From contig OZ251509.1 of NCBI GenBank assembly GCA_965242855.1, positions 1,984,001-2,048,000 of the forward strand: a stretch of DNA of 64,000 bases, given 5' to 3'. The stretch comes from WTGU01 sp965242855 (lineage in GTDB: Bacteria > Pseudomonadota > Alphaproteobacteria > UBA828). Below, piece after piece: positions 61,101-64,000 of this stretch. The position numbers and the translations under genes were made by a program. Each line of letters begins with the position of its first letter. Position 1 is the first letter of the stretch. The notes under the pieces are model-generated. The model had not been told where the DNA came from. It searched no databases and worked only from the letters and a program-made list of their open reading frames with translations.

Positions 61101-64000
61101 CCTTGCCGTCATCCTCGTCGCTGTTCTCCACCGCCGTCACCGTCACCACCCCGGTGCTGTCGGTCGCCCCGGCCGCGATGGTCAGCTTCGTGCCGGTCAG
61201 CGTGTAGTCGCTGCTATCCGTGTCCTTCCCCGCGCTCGCCGTCACCGTCACCGTGGTCGCCGCGCTCGAGGGATGGGAGAGGCTGGCGGTCACCGTCGCC
61301 ACCCCGCCCGCCTCGTCGATCGACGGCGAAGACAGCATCAGCGTCGCCACCGGCGTGCCGTCGTCGTCGGTGACGGTCAGGGTGGCGGCGGCCACCGTCA
61401 CCGCCCCGTTGCCACCCGACGCCTGCCCCGTCACCGTCACGCTGTTGTCGGGCGCGTCGGTGGCGTTGTCCTTCGCCGTCGCCGTCACCACCCCGGTGCT
61501 GGCGCTCGCCCCGGCGGCGATGGTCAGCGTCTTTGCCGCGCTCAGCTCGAAATCCGCATCCGCTACCACCGTGACGGTCACCGCGTCGGTCGAGCTCGGG
61601 GTCATGGTCGCCGTCACGGTGGTCATCCCGCCATCCTCCGAGATCGACGCGGGCGAAACCGCCAGTTGCGCCGTGATGGGGTCGTTGTCGGCAATGGTGG
61701 CCGCGCCGCTGGCGGCCCCCGGCGCGACGCTCGCCTCCACCGCCCCGCTCAGGCTCACGACGATGGTCTCGTCCGCTTCGTTCACCGCATCGTCCGTCAC
61801 CGCCACCTCGATGCTCCCGCTGGCGGCCCCCGGCGCCAGGGTCAGCGTGCCGGCGGCGATGGCCGTGTAGTCCACACCCGACGTGGCCGTGCCCGTCCCC
61901 GCGTCGGCGTAGCCCACCGTCACCTGCTTCCCACTCACCACGTCGGGCGTCACCGTGAAGGAGAGCGTCCCCACGTCCTCCGCCACGCCGGGCGACGAGA
62001 TCGACAGCGCCGGCGGGTCGTCGTCGTCGGCGATGGTTCCCGTCGCCGTCGCCGCCGTGCTCGAGATCGTCAAACCAGCCGCGCCGGTCAGCGCCACCAC
62101 CACCGTCTCGTCCGGCTCGTCCGCCACGTCCTGCGTCACCGCCACTTCGACGGTCCCGGCGGTCGCTCCCGCCGCGAAGGTCAGCGTGCCGGCGGCCAGC
62201 GCCGTGTAGTCCGTCCCCGCCGTGGCCGTGCCGCCCGTCCCTTCCGCGTAGTCCACCGTCGTTTGCCGGCCGCTCGCCGCGCCCAGCGTCACCGCGAACG
62301 ACAGCGCCGCCGGATCGTCTCCCTCGCTCGCGCTCGCCCCTGCGATGGAGACCACCGGCGCCGGGTCGTCGTCGGCGATGGTGCCGGTCGCCGTCGCCGC
62401 GGTGCTGGAAAGGGTCAGACCGGTGGCGCCGGTCAGCTCCACCACCACCGTCTCGGTGGCCTCGTCCAGGGCGTCGTCGGTCACCGCCACGTCGATGGTC
62501 TTGCTCGTCTCCCCCGCCGCGAAGGTCAGCGTGCCGGCGGCCAGCGCCGTGTAGTCCGCGCCGGAGGTCGCCGTGCCCGTGCCGGCATCGGCGTAATCCA
62601 CCGTCGCCTCCCGCTCGCTCGCCGTCACCCCCATCAACCCCGGTATGAAGGCCAGCGTCACCGGGAACGACAGCGCCGCCCCGCTCGCGCCCTCGCTCAC
62701 CCTCGCCGCGCCGATGGCGACCGACGGCGAGGGGTCGTCGTCGGTCGTCGTCACCGTCACGATCACATCGGCTAGGCCGTCGTAATCGGCGTCGCCCGTG
62801 CTGGCCGCATCCAGCGTGAAGGCGGTCTGCTCGTCGTCCTCGTCCACCCGGTCGTCCCGCGCCAACGCCCCCACCGTCTGCGCCGTCATCCAGTTGCCGG
62901 GCGTGAAGGTCAGCGTCTGCGCGTCCGCGAAACCGCCCCGGACCTTGCCCACCTGCAACTCTGCGGTGTTGCCGCTCGTGATCGTCACCGCCACGTCCGC
63001 CGCCGGCTTGCTCGCCAGCGCCAGCGTGAAGGTCTCCGTCTCGTCCTCCGCCACCGTCACCGCGCTCTGCGACACCACCAGCCCGGCCGCGTCCACGTCC
63101 GTGGTCCGCGCCTTCGCGACGGTCGAGGCGAGTTTGTCGTAGGCGTCGCTGGACGCGCCGTCCGGGTCCAACGTCAGCCGGTAATCGACGTCGCCGTCCA
63201 CCGCGCCGTCCGCCGCGCCGGTCAGGGTCACCGTCTGCGCCGTCATCCAGTTGCCGGGCGTGAAGGTCAGCGTCGTCGAGGCCGCCGCCGCGCTCCCGCC
63301 CGAAGACAGCAGCCCTTCGCTATCGTCACCGCTCGACACCTCCACCGTCGCGTTCGCCGTCGGCTCGCTGGCCAGCGCCACCGTGAACGTCGCGGTCCCG
63401 CCCTCCGCCAGCGTGAACCACGGGTCGTTCGCGTCCGCCGGAAGCGCCGGCGCCAGCGCGAGCCCGGCCGCGTCGTCTTCCTTCACCATCAGCGTCAGGG
63501 CCGCCGGGTTGCCGTTGCCGCTGGAGACGCCCGACACCACCACCTGCTTGCCGGCCACCGAGCTATCGACGATCGAGTCCACCTCGTCGTCCACCGCCGC
63601 GATGGTCACCGTCCCGGTGCTGGCCGTCGCCCCCGCCGCGATGGTCAGCGTGGTTCCCGTCTGGGTGAAGTCGTCCGCCGCCGCGTTGGTTCCCGCCCGC
63701 GCGGACACGGTGACCGTCGTCGCCTCGCTCAACGCCGCCGCCAGACGCGCCGTCACCGCGGCCGCGCGCGCGGCCGCCGCCGCGCCCGCGTCCTCCTCGA
63801 TGGTGGTCCGCGACAGCGCCAGGGACACGTCCGTCGGCCGGCCCGCGGCCTCCGACGAGGCCGGCCCGTCCGGCGCCCCGGTCCGGGTCGAGATCACCCG
63901 CACCACGGTGTCCGCGCCCGCGGCTAGGCCGGTGATCGTGTAGGCGGTCGTCGCCCCGCCGGTCACCGCCGCCTGCCGCGTCGCCGGGTCGTAGCTTTCC
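37108..64000 (-). CDS. Giant repeat autotransporter-like surface protein (5' end outside the window)
   Basis: An unbroken minus-strand frame of at least 8,963 codons runs off the right edge. It enters with part of a fibronectin-type-III-like domain (TTAYTITGLAAGADTVVRVIS). Dozens of Calx-beta-like beta-sandwich repeats of about 95-110 residues follow, typically SISENGGVATVTATLSHPSS, VTVTA, TLTIAAGSTASAG, VTVTAVDNDVD and ending LTLTDDDA. Another repeat type, SEPTADVTVAV with LTFTAANWSTAQTVTLTGVDD, is interspersed. The acidic DDD turns suggest calcium binding. Near the C-terminus come a putative Ig/PIG-type domain (about 38780-38490; LPAGLRFDPATRTLSGTPTE), a helical segment, and a beta-barrel (about 38240-37108) ending LKLDLRLKW with terminal Trp. 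Autotransporter-type export and surface exposure are inferred. The protein is almost free of cysteine. Confidence 0.92.
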   Translation of the reverse strand, partial: ESYDPATRQAAVTGGATTAYTITGLAAGADTVVRVISTRTGAPDGPASSEAAGRPTDVSLALSRTTIEEDAGAAAAARAAAVTARLAAALSEATTVTVSARAGTNAAADDFTQTGTTLTIAAGATASTGTVTIAAVDDEVDSIVDSSVAGKQVVVSGVSSGNGNPAALTLMVKEDDAAGLALAPALPADANDPWFTLAEGGTATFTVALASEPTANATVEVSSGDDSEGLLSSGGSAAAASTTLTFTPGNWMTAQTVTLTGAADGAVDGDVDYRLTLDPDGASSDAYDKLASTVAKARTTDVDAAGLVVSQSAVTVAEDETETFTLALASKPAADVAVTITSGNTAELQVGKVRGGFADAQTLTFTPGNWMTAQTVGALARDDRVDEDDEQTAFTLDAASTGDADYDGLADVIVTVTTTDDDPSPSVAIGAARVSEGASGAALSFPVTLAFIPGLMGVTASEREATVDYADAGTGTATSGADYTALAAGTLTFAAGETSKTIDVAVTDDALDEATETVVVELTGATGLTLSSTAATATGTIADDDPAPVVSIAGASASEGDDPAALSFAVTLGAASGRQTTVDYAEGTGGTATAGTDYTALAAGTLTFAAGATAGTVEVAVTQDVADEPDETVVVALTGAAGLTISSTAATATGTIADDDDPPALSISSPGVAEDVGTLSFTVTPDVVSGKQVTVGYADAGTGTATSGVDYTAIAAGTLTLAPGAASGSIEVAVTDDAVNEADETIVVSLSGAVEASVAPGAASGAATIADNDPITAQLAVSPASISEDGGMTTVTATMTPSSTDAVTVTVVADADFELSAAKTLTIAAGASASTGVVTATAKDNATDAPDNSVTVTGQASGGNGAVTVAAATLTVTDDDGTPVATLMLSSPSIDEAGGVATVTASLSHPSSAATTVTVTASAGKDTDSSDYTLTGTKLTIAAGATDSTGVVTVTAVENSDEDDGKVVVLTGTAANDQGVTIISNDQDANAPTVSIRDNDGPAVATLMLSATSIAEAGGRATVTASLSKAVTTAVTVHVTVANSVSPEDKDGFKLSTNSSLTIAAGATASTGSVWVAGVADNVDAADLVLSVAGATDATSAAESPLGVNLTIVDDDATPEVTLAVAPGSVSEAGGAATVTATLSHPSGAATTVTVTPVAGGYAVGDATIVIAAGETSNKDDEATVTATDDDVHQGSAGRSVTVTASVANAVGADDEVTGASLTLNDDDAAPQATLALTPGSVSEAGGVATVTATLSRPSTLAATLTVAAAPGTNAQARDFTLSAARTLTFAAGQTASAGRVTVTAVDDDQDGPAKQVTLTATAAGPAGMPDAPAVTLSLADDDAAPTATLALTPATVSEAGGVATVTATLSHPSAAATTVTVQAAAGRNAAVGDFTLSSPATLTIAARATASVGAVTVTAVDRDDVHGPAKEVTVSGRTSNSHGAGAVAAATLTIADDEAVPTVTLAASPASVAEAGGVATVTATLSGVSAAATTITLTATPGAYTVGADAVIVIAAGATADASDTATVTAVDNDAHEGDAGRNVTVTASVANDVAAGNVAGARLTLTDDDSLPTVALAVSPLSIAESGGQATVTASLSHPSGEAVTVTVQAVPGAGAAPGDFTQTGATLTIAAGATASVGAVTITANDNGRDEPDGNVSVAVTVSGTAAGGNDVADPAGVELAIVDDDGAPQVALALSSASVTEGGGAATVTASLSPAASAAVTVRVTVAAVPPAAATDLSLSASTSLVFAAGATASTGVVTIAAADDALDEADEAATVSGTASGGGALDPPALTLAVLDDDDPPTVAIAAASVAEGAVGATATLSLPVTLDAASGKRVTVEYAEDTGGTATAGTDYTALAPGSLTFAAGETSRTVDVTVTGDATDEPDETVKVILSAPVNATLGTATATGTITDDETKPTATLALSSASITENGGVATVTAALSHPSSEAVVLTVSAAPVSASGAAAADFDLSAANTLTIAAGSTASAGAVTVAAVDNPADAPDKRVRVSARAAGGLGVAAPSNVILTLADDEALPTLSLSLSPSSVSENGGVATVTAALSHPSSEAVTVTVATTPVAPAGTGNFTQSGTTLTIAAGSTASAGAVTITGRDNAADAADAEVSVAGTAAGGNGVADPRPATLTLEDDDRPAATLVLTPPSIPEGGFSTVTARLSGAARAAVTITVATAPGANTASRDFTTSDERTLTIAAGTAASTGVVTIVGRADSRDSPNKTVTVTGTGASAGGAVDVTGAALTVTDDDPTPTATLIFTRSGQQSPITSISENGGVATVSARLSGGSSGEAITITVSATAGTNTAAGDFMLSSAKTLTIAAGATVSAGAVTLSAVNDETDSPDKTVTVSGAVSGGWGLVADPASADLGIQDDDPTPSAGLVLSPFSISENGEASTVTAKLSRPSTEAATLTVSASPGANAVAGDFALSAAKTLTVAAGETTSAGAVTVRAVDNDVHAPAVKRVTLSATVAGGRGATLSSSSDLQIREDDAIPTVTLLLAPPSILENAGVSSVTAALSRPSSEAVTVTVTAAPAAGTETVAGDFTRSTANTLTIAAGDTASVGDVTVTAVDNTADTVSRQVTVSGTASGGNGVLANPADVELAIVDDDGGSVVALSLSPSSISETGGVATVTAVLSPVLNDPVTVTVTAAPGTGADAGDFALGAATTLTFASATGTSAGTVIVSAVGDAVDEPDQAVTVSGTAASRGDVSDPRPVTLTVVDDDNPPVVSISSPSVTEGAAGATATLSFEVTLDAASGRQVVANWTERTDLGGTATAGADYVAPAGGRLTFAPGETSKTVPVTVTGDGVHEPDETVKVGITPLSTLRLTLGTAAVGTGTIVDDETLPTVALKLAPASITENGGVSTVTATLSGKSSAAVTLTVAAAPGTGAAGGDFALSAATTLTIAAGTTASAGAVTVTAADDDADSPDKSVTVSATAAGGNGVAAPAEATLTLTDDEAAPTVTLALSRTSIEEDPNAAASERRAAVTATLSGKSSAAVTITVSAAADANAAADDFALSSAATLTIAAGSTTSAGAVTVAAADDDVDSVVDTSVAGKRVAVSGTAAGGGIADPAGVLHLLIVEDDDAGLTVDPAFPTGRPWFVVDEGDDAAFTVRLDSEPTEDVTVAVASTDAAQGAVSPESLTFTAANWSTAQTVTLTGVEDHVVDGDGDYRVTLDPDAAGDGTDAYDGVATIGAPVKTTNADTAGLVASASAVTVTEGGADAAFTVKLASKPKADVTVTATSADAGDAQVAVGAGAALSFAGAQTLTFTAGDWSTAQTVTVRAVDDAVDEADGEPVAITLDPASTGDGLYDGLADETVTATVIDDDAAPTAALALSAASISESGGVATVTATLSGPSSAAVIFTVSAAAVSSSDAEDADFALSAATTLTIAAGSTASAGVVTVTAVDNDAHAPDEDRKVAVSAMVAGGRGAVAAPADATLTLIDDETLPEAALALSMNPISENGGIATVTATLSGKSDEAVTITVAAAAGTNADADDFALSAATTLTIAAGSTASAGTVTIVATDDATAGPGKQVTVSGTAAGGNGVAAPNDVTLTLTDDDGVPQVVLALSPAAIDESGAGNVTTVTATLSETSRAAVTVTVSAAAVAASGAEDTDFDLSPARTLVVAAGSTVSAGTVTIAAADNDVDAPDKRVKVSGTAASDRTIAQPVGVTLTIADDDPTPAATLALEPSSISESGGVSTVTATLSGASGAATTITVSAAAVAASGAVADDFMLSSATTLTIAAGATASVGVVTVTAKDNDVDSPDKRVKVSGAASNSHGVAAPSEETLAVTDDDDPPTVTLALSRTVIEEDSNAAADQRSATVTAALNHPSHAAVTVTVSAAAGANAAADDFALSVNRTLVVAAGQTASAGAVTITAVDDAIDSTVADNTARKRVIVSGASSGAADPAVGVAHPADAALAIVEDDDAGLALDPALPANASDPWLTVAEGGTAAFTVKLATEPTANVTVKAASGDTDEGTLFSGAGTPAASTTLTFTASNWNAAQTVTLTGVTDDTVDGDVDYDLTLDPDGESADAYRNAATVAAKARTTNVDAAGLALSKTAVTVAEGGAGESFTVALAKRPLADVTVTVKTAQSEDAGQVEVSVGGGSRFAASQTLTFTNGDWSAAQTVTVKAVDDAVDEPDGDVPLALVTESAGAPPYEALAPVTVTARVNDDDATPTATLALSPSAISEDGGVSTVTATLSGAASDPVTVTVSAAPGAGTDFTLSAAKTLTIAAGSTASAGDVTITAANRDTTATANRSVTVSGAAAGDNRVPNPSDVTLTIFDDDGDPKVSLVLSSSSISESGGVATVTAVLNRAVPGAAVTVTVSAAAGTGAADGDFSLSNPATLTIAAGATASTGAVTVTAVDNDVDSPNKQVEVSGQAASSATVSGPDAVTLALADDDPTPAATLALSPASISESGGVATVTATLSGVSSEAVTLTVAAAPGAGAAGTDFALSAAKTLTIAAGSTASAGAVTVTANGNDVDSPDKSVTVSATAAGGNGVADPRGATLTLADDDPTPTVTLALSDSSIAENGGVSTVTATLSGESSAAVTVTVSAAPAGVVTPSPNRALVIAAGATASTGLVTVTAVDNGAVEPAREVTVSGASAGGNGVADPADVTLTVTDDDTPRVTLALSSSSISEGGVSTVTATLDKTSTAAVTVTVSASAGADTDGADFTLSAANTLTVAAGSTASAGAVTVTAVQDALDEAAGAVTVTGRVDSSVREISDPAAVTLAIVDDDAAPALSISSPTVTEGSADGDTRTALSFQVTLSAASGREVKVDFANVVTGSGAGTAAAGYDYTALSSGALMLTIARGATAATAGTLTFAAGETAKPLDAAVVADKINEPDETVKLTLSGAVNATLATATGTGTISDDDDPPTLGFENTALRETEGDAMFPEPASACAVISQSTGYGPIGAKVSTSDGTASAGSDYNAIVSQDIGFPHAPGGLARSTERQCFSVGWTGDEVDEHDETFVVTLHDLTGRATLAPNRATTTLTIVDDDPAPTLSLALSDPISGQPNTIKELATAPSAERMATVTASLSAASGAAVTVTVQAAPGTNGAADDFTLSANTKLTIAAGATASTGVVTITAVDDDVDSIVDSTVAGKKVTLSASVTGTASQMAAATDSQGNPTAVAELLIWEDDRAALVTDPAFPRCRRAPCPVWLSVDEGVGETFTVKLNSEPTTNVTVAVKSSDSDEGLVSSGAGAAAASTRLTFTPANWETAQTVTLHGVADDVVDGDGDYTLRLFPDTPDEATDAYHVIGGASVRPQTVRTTNVDAAGLVLSKTAVTVTEGGAGEAFTVRLTSKPAGAVTVTAASGAADEARLSVGVGPTDGSKDLVFTPDDWRQPRQLTVMAVDDTVDEADGEEVTITLDPKSADDADYGAAGLANGTVTATVNDNDDAPTVTLAASPSSISENGGEATVTATLSGVSAEPTTVTVTGVSGFYAAGSDAVIVIAAGQTANAADTATVDAVDDDVHQGAAGRSTTVTATVGNGVGAGAVTGAALALTDDEAAPGATLSLSDASISENGGTSAVSATLSRASAAATTVTVTAVAGAYTVGSDATIVIAAGDTTAASDTATIAAVDNTTDEANRTATVTGTLANDRGAGAVTGVELTLEDDDAAPTPIMSISPSSSPISENGGTATVSLTLSHPSSAATTLTVAASAGVYTVASGAGASIVIAAGETANASDTVVITAVDNDVDADTRTASLRATLVNDQGLSLTSLSVGIEFSDDDTAGVSVTPATSTSSRLQTTETGGRATFTVTLDTEPAGGVVLDIASSDTAEGAVSPSSLTFTATTWSTAQTVTLTGQDDAPANPTDGSQNYAVTLTVNQTGTADANYDALSVVTVYAANRDDDLGLDVGAVTGQATEAGGTATFTVALLTQPSAAVTVVVESRDTGEGLVSAGGGAPASSTTLTFTAGSSGTWNVDQTVTVTGQDDAVHDGTVTWTVRLDPASGDADYNGLANEDVSVTTTDDEDPPTVTLAASPSSISENGGEATVTATLSGVSAEPTTVTVTGVSGFYAAGSDATIVIAAGQTANAADTATVDAVDDDVHQGAAGRSTTVTATVGNGVGAGAVTGAALALTDDEAVPGATLSLSDASISENGGTSAVSATLSRASAAATTVTVTAVAGAYTVGSDATIVIAAGDTTAASDTATIAAVDNTTDEANRTATVTGTLANDRGAGAVTGVELTLEDDDAAPTATLSVAAASISEDGGTTAVSATLNHPSSAATTVTVTAQANVYSVTSGAGATIVIAAGETANASDTATITAVDNDVDAADNAVTVSGTATNDQAAADTETVSVTGASLTITDDDAAGVAVSPTTSSTARLRTTESGDRATFTVALESEPTGNVVLDVASSDTAQGTVSLSSLVFTALNWSTAQTVTLSGVDDSPGAADGSQTYEVTLTVNQMSTADANYDALPALTVYAVNADDEFGLDVGTVMGQATEAGGQATFPVKLLTQPTEAVTVSVSSRDSGEGRASPSSLTFGTTNWNTAQTVTVTGLNDDVDDGVVTWNVRLDPASGDANYNALANVDVSVTTTDDDGPPAVTLSLSPSSIDESGTANTAAVRATLSHPSSAATTVTVTAVSGFYTVASGAGATIVIAANATTSTDTASITAVDNMTDEPDRTPTVTAAAANDRAAADSTTMAVTGATLTIRDDDAAPGVTLSLSDASIAENGGTSAVSATLSHRSSAATTITVTAVSGSFTVPLGAAGAIVIAAGDTTATTDTVTITAVNNDVDEPNRMATVTATVANDQGAGNVTAVTLTLEDDDNAPTVTLSVNPASISENGGTATVRATLSHPSSQPTTVTVTAQANVYSVESGAGGTIVIAAGQTVNASDTAIVTAMDNDVDAANNAATVTGTAANGHGVTATATGAALTITDDDTAGIEMDPATTTTSRVRTSEDGSTATVDVTLASEPTGDVRINVASLDTDEGTASPSSLTFTSTNWNTAQTVTLTGVDDNPDAADGSQNYQATLTVDTANTADANYDALSAVTIYAVNADDELGLDVGAVMGQATEAGGAATFTVRLVTDPALATASSQSVTVSVSSRDTGEGTVSPPSLTFTAGSSGTWNVNQTVTVTGADDAIDDGTVTWDVRLATSSADGSDYNGLANVDVSVSTTDDDGPPTVTLALSPSSIDESGTANTAAVRATLNRASSAATTVTVTAVSGFYTVGSDATIVIAAGDTAAASDTAAIAAVDNDVDEPDRTPTVTATVANDRAAADSTTMAVTGATLTIRDDDNAPNATLSLNPASIAENGGTSAVSATLSRASSAATTVTVTAVSGFYTVGSDATIVIAAGDTTAASDTAAIAAVNNDIDEPNRTVTVTATVGNGQGAGSVTGATLTLEDDEATPTAMLVLNPASISENGGISTVTARLNGKSSAAVTLTVAAAAGTGAAPGDFSQSGATLTIAAGSTASAGRVTVRANDNSAATGSKQVTVAATATGGNGVADPSDAALTLTDDDTPQVTLALSSSSIGENGGAATVTATLDRISTVAVTVTVSASPGSGTDFTLSSASTLTFAANATASAGVVTITATDNDTDAPDKTVTVSGTSSDSLGLTNDPSSVTLAITDDDAAPGVTLSLSDASIAENGGTSAVSATLSHPSSAATTITVTAVSGFYTVGSDATIVFAAGDTTNATDTATITAVDNETDEPNRTVTVTGAMTNDQGAGSVTGPTLTLEDDDATPVTTLRLTSSSISENGGTTRVTATLDRPSSRPTTVTVAAAPVTSTGAAATDYGLSPERTLTVAAGSTASTGVVTITAADNDVDAPDKQVTVSGTSANDHGKTDPSDETLTIADDEATPTARLILTPSTILENGGVSTVTAALSHPSSEATTLTVAAAPGANTQAGDFTLSAARTLTVAAGSTASAGVVTITAVDDNDASGRMSVTVSATATGGRGVAAPANAMLTIRDDEADLKVGPVTGRATEGGGSATFTVALLTQPDAAVTVTIRSRDEGEGRASPASLTFTPTDWSRARTVTVTGVDDPVNDGDATYVVRLSSSSGDPSYHGLVDEVSVTTTDDDAAPTVALSVAPATIAENGGAATVTAALSHPSAAATTVTVTAVPGLYTVDGDAAIVIAAGATANASDTVTVTAVDDAIDNAADRAGAVTGAAENAMGVGAVTGAVLTLADDDTKGLAFAPEMMATEAGDPAGAGYTVALESEPTGPVTVAVASDNPDVSVAPDSLTFTATDWNRAQAVTVTAVPDEDDYADTAALAHTARGGGYGAVAGTVSVGVEEDLRILAAAEKTEAVYSIGGRVVGVTFTPLSGEAAPPLEGSAFALGRDAASRVAVDIDPESIPSSGLHICLPVSDALLAAAAGRTPRLLHHEDGAWAEVAGSEYEAEKRRVCAPGVTAFSPFSVGYEDSRPVFAAKIADQRWTVDDEVSLTLPPVKEGTGDPPLTYALTGPGSATPLRLPAGLRFDPATRTLSGTPTEPFDPGIYTWTAQDVDEQTASLSFTIEVLANLEPARARLKAINESILPELARAQWASALEAVTARLESPDGGDMLAEATAALKAHEDAQDAEESLSWRKVVAGRTFALGLDEGEGGGSGRGGVTVWAGGDLRSLSLEKGALAWSGELFAAHVGADAALGGGFTGGVAASRFESAIDYADGSIGAPVAGRHESRMTAVHPYVGRSWPDGSRLWAAAGYGAGEIEIVDEEIVERFGVQSGDAAFLAAGAGGSLRVLAEDALTVDLKTALEATRYSLSDNGAALAAVTVETQRLRLSAEGSRAYALAGGGSLAPALELGLRWDGGAGETGAGVELGGGLAWRDPASGLEADVRARGLAAHAGALSEWGAGGALRLDVGGDGRGLSLRLEPSWGAAESGAARLWEDGMARAAPAKAPVARLETELGYGFGAAGGAGVLTPYVGAGFEEDSRRWRAGARLGLTPALSFDLEAGRRESPATTDHSLKLDLRLKW
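45307..45980 (-). repeat. Long direct repeat in the giant gene, copy 1
   Basis: About 674 bases match 47047-47720 at an offset of 1,740 bases, with about ten differences by eye. It codes for about two Calx-beta-like repeats. The near identity stands out against the much more divergent neighbouring repeats. Confidence 0.88.
47047..47720 (-). repeat. Long direct repeat in the giant gene, copy 2
   Basis: Partner of 45307-45980. Recombination between the two would delete or add 1,740 bases (580 codons) without changing the reading frame. Confidence 0.88.

Noticed and set aside
37108..64000. A CRISPR array or satellite, suggested by the dense repetition.
   Set aside because: Repeats are diverged, about 300 bases long and in one coding frame, without unique spacers.

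Overview
This 64 kb stretch is GC-rich and most likely comes from an alphaproteobacterium. That is an inference from three things: base composition; an initiator-tRNA 3' half of alphaproteobacterial type (32184-32226); and a mobilisation and accessory gene set (VirD4-like coupling protein, MobF relaxase, SSB, toprim primase, AlkB-like protein, DUF2493 and DUF4326 proteins) typical of integrative elements in that class. The window is a patchwork of mobile-element modules, toxin-antitoxin pairs, broken genes and very large surface proteins. Little of it looks like core chromosome.

Layout. (1) 0-2 kb, minus strand: a small RiPP-type unit, with a precursor carrying a nitrile-hydratase-like leader (NHLP) ending in Gly-Gly and an unrecognised 370-aa partner, next to the start of a broken transposase. 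(2) 2.3-8.3 kb, plus strand: a 45-aa ORF, a TraD-like coupling protein and a TrwC/TraI-type relaxase-helicase, all translationally coupled, then a ParDE pair. (3) 8.3-16.5 kb, minus strand: an AT-rich palindrome-bearing gap, a ribbon-helix-helix protein, and accessory DNA-metabolism genes (DUF4326, DUF2493, primase, AlkB-like, SSB, a five-finger zinc protein, small ORFs). No mating-pair-formation genes are present, so the set fits a mobilisable or decayed element. (4) 16.5-28.1 kb: two paralogous autotransporter cassettes on the minus strand, separated by an integrase 3' fragment and a HigBA pair. Each cassette has a poly-C tract between a strong ribosome-binding site/ATG and the signal peptide. 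With 17 C the first is in frame; with 20 C the second is out of frame, which looks like translational phase variation. (5) 28.1-31.6 kb: an lpd fragment and an intact McrBC restriction pair.

(6) 32.1-64 kb: a displaced 3' half of tRNA-fMet with its terminator marks one end of an integrated element. Inside it lie a tyrosine integrase (with no visible normal start codon), a DinJ/YafQ pair, a HicAB pair, and a scrapyard of fragments (DUF2493, transposase, MoxR-like ATPase, alkB 3' end, phage head protein). Two of the fragments are decayed copies of genes at 10-13 kb. The rest of the window is the 3' part of one giant minus-strand gene: at least 8,963 codons of Calx-beta-like repeats ending in an outer-membrane beta-barrel, with its 5' end outside the window.

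How the parts fit: the relaxase, coupling protein and ribbon-helix-helix protein would process and deliver DNA through a transfer channel supplied from elsewhere. The SSB, primase and AlkB-like protein would support or protect the transferred strand. Four toxin-antitoxin pairs (ParDE, HigBA, DinJ/YafQ, HicAB) would stabilise the islands. McrBC acts against modified foreign DNA. The autotransporters and the giant repeat protein are the predicted surface-exposed, variable cargo.
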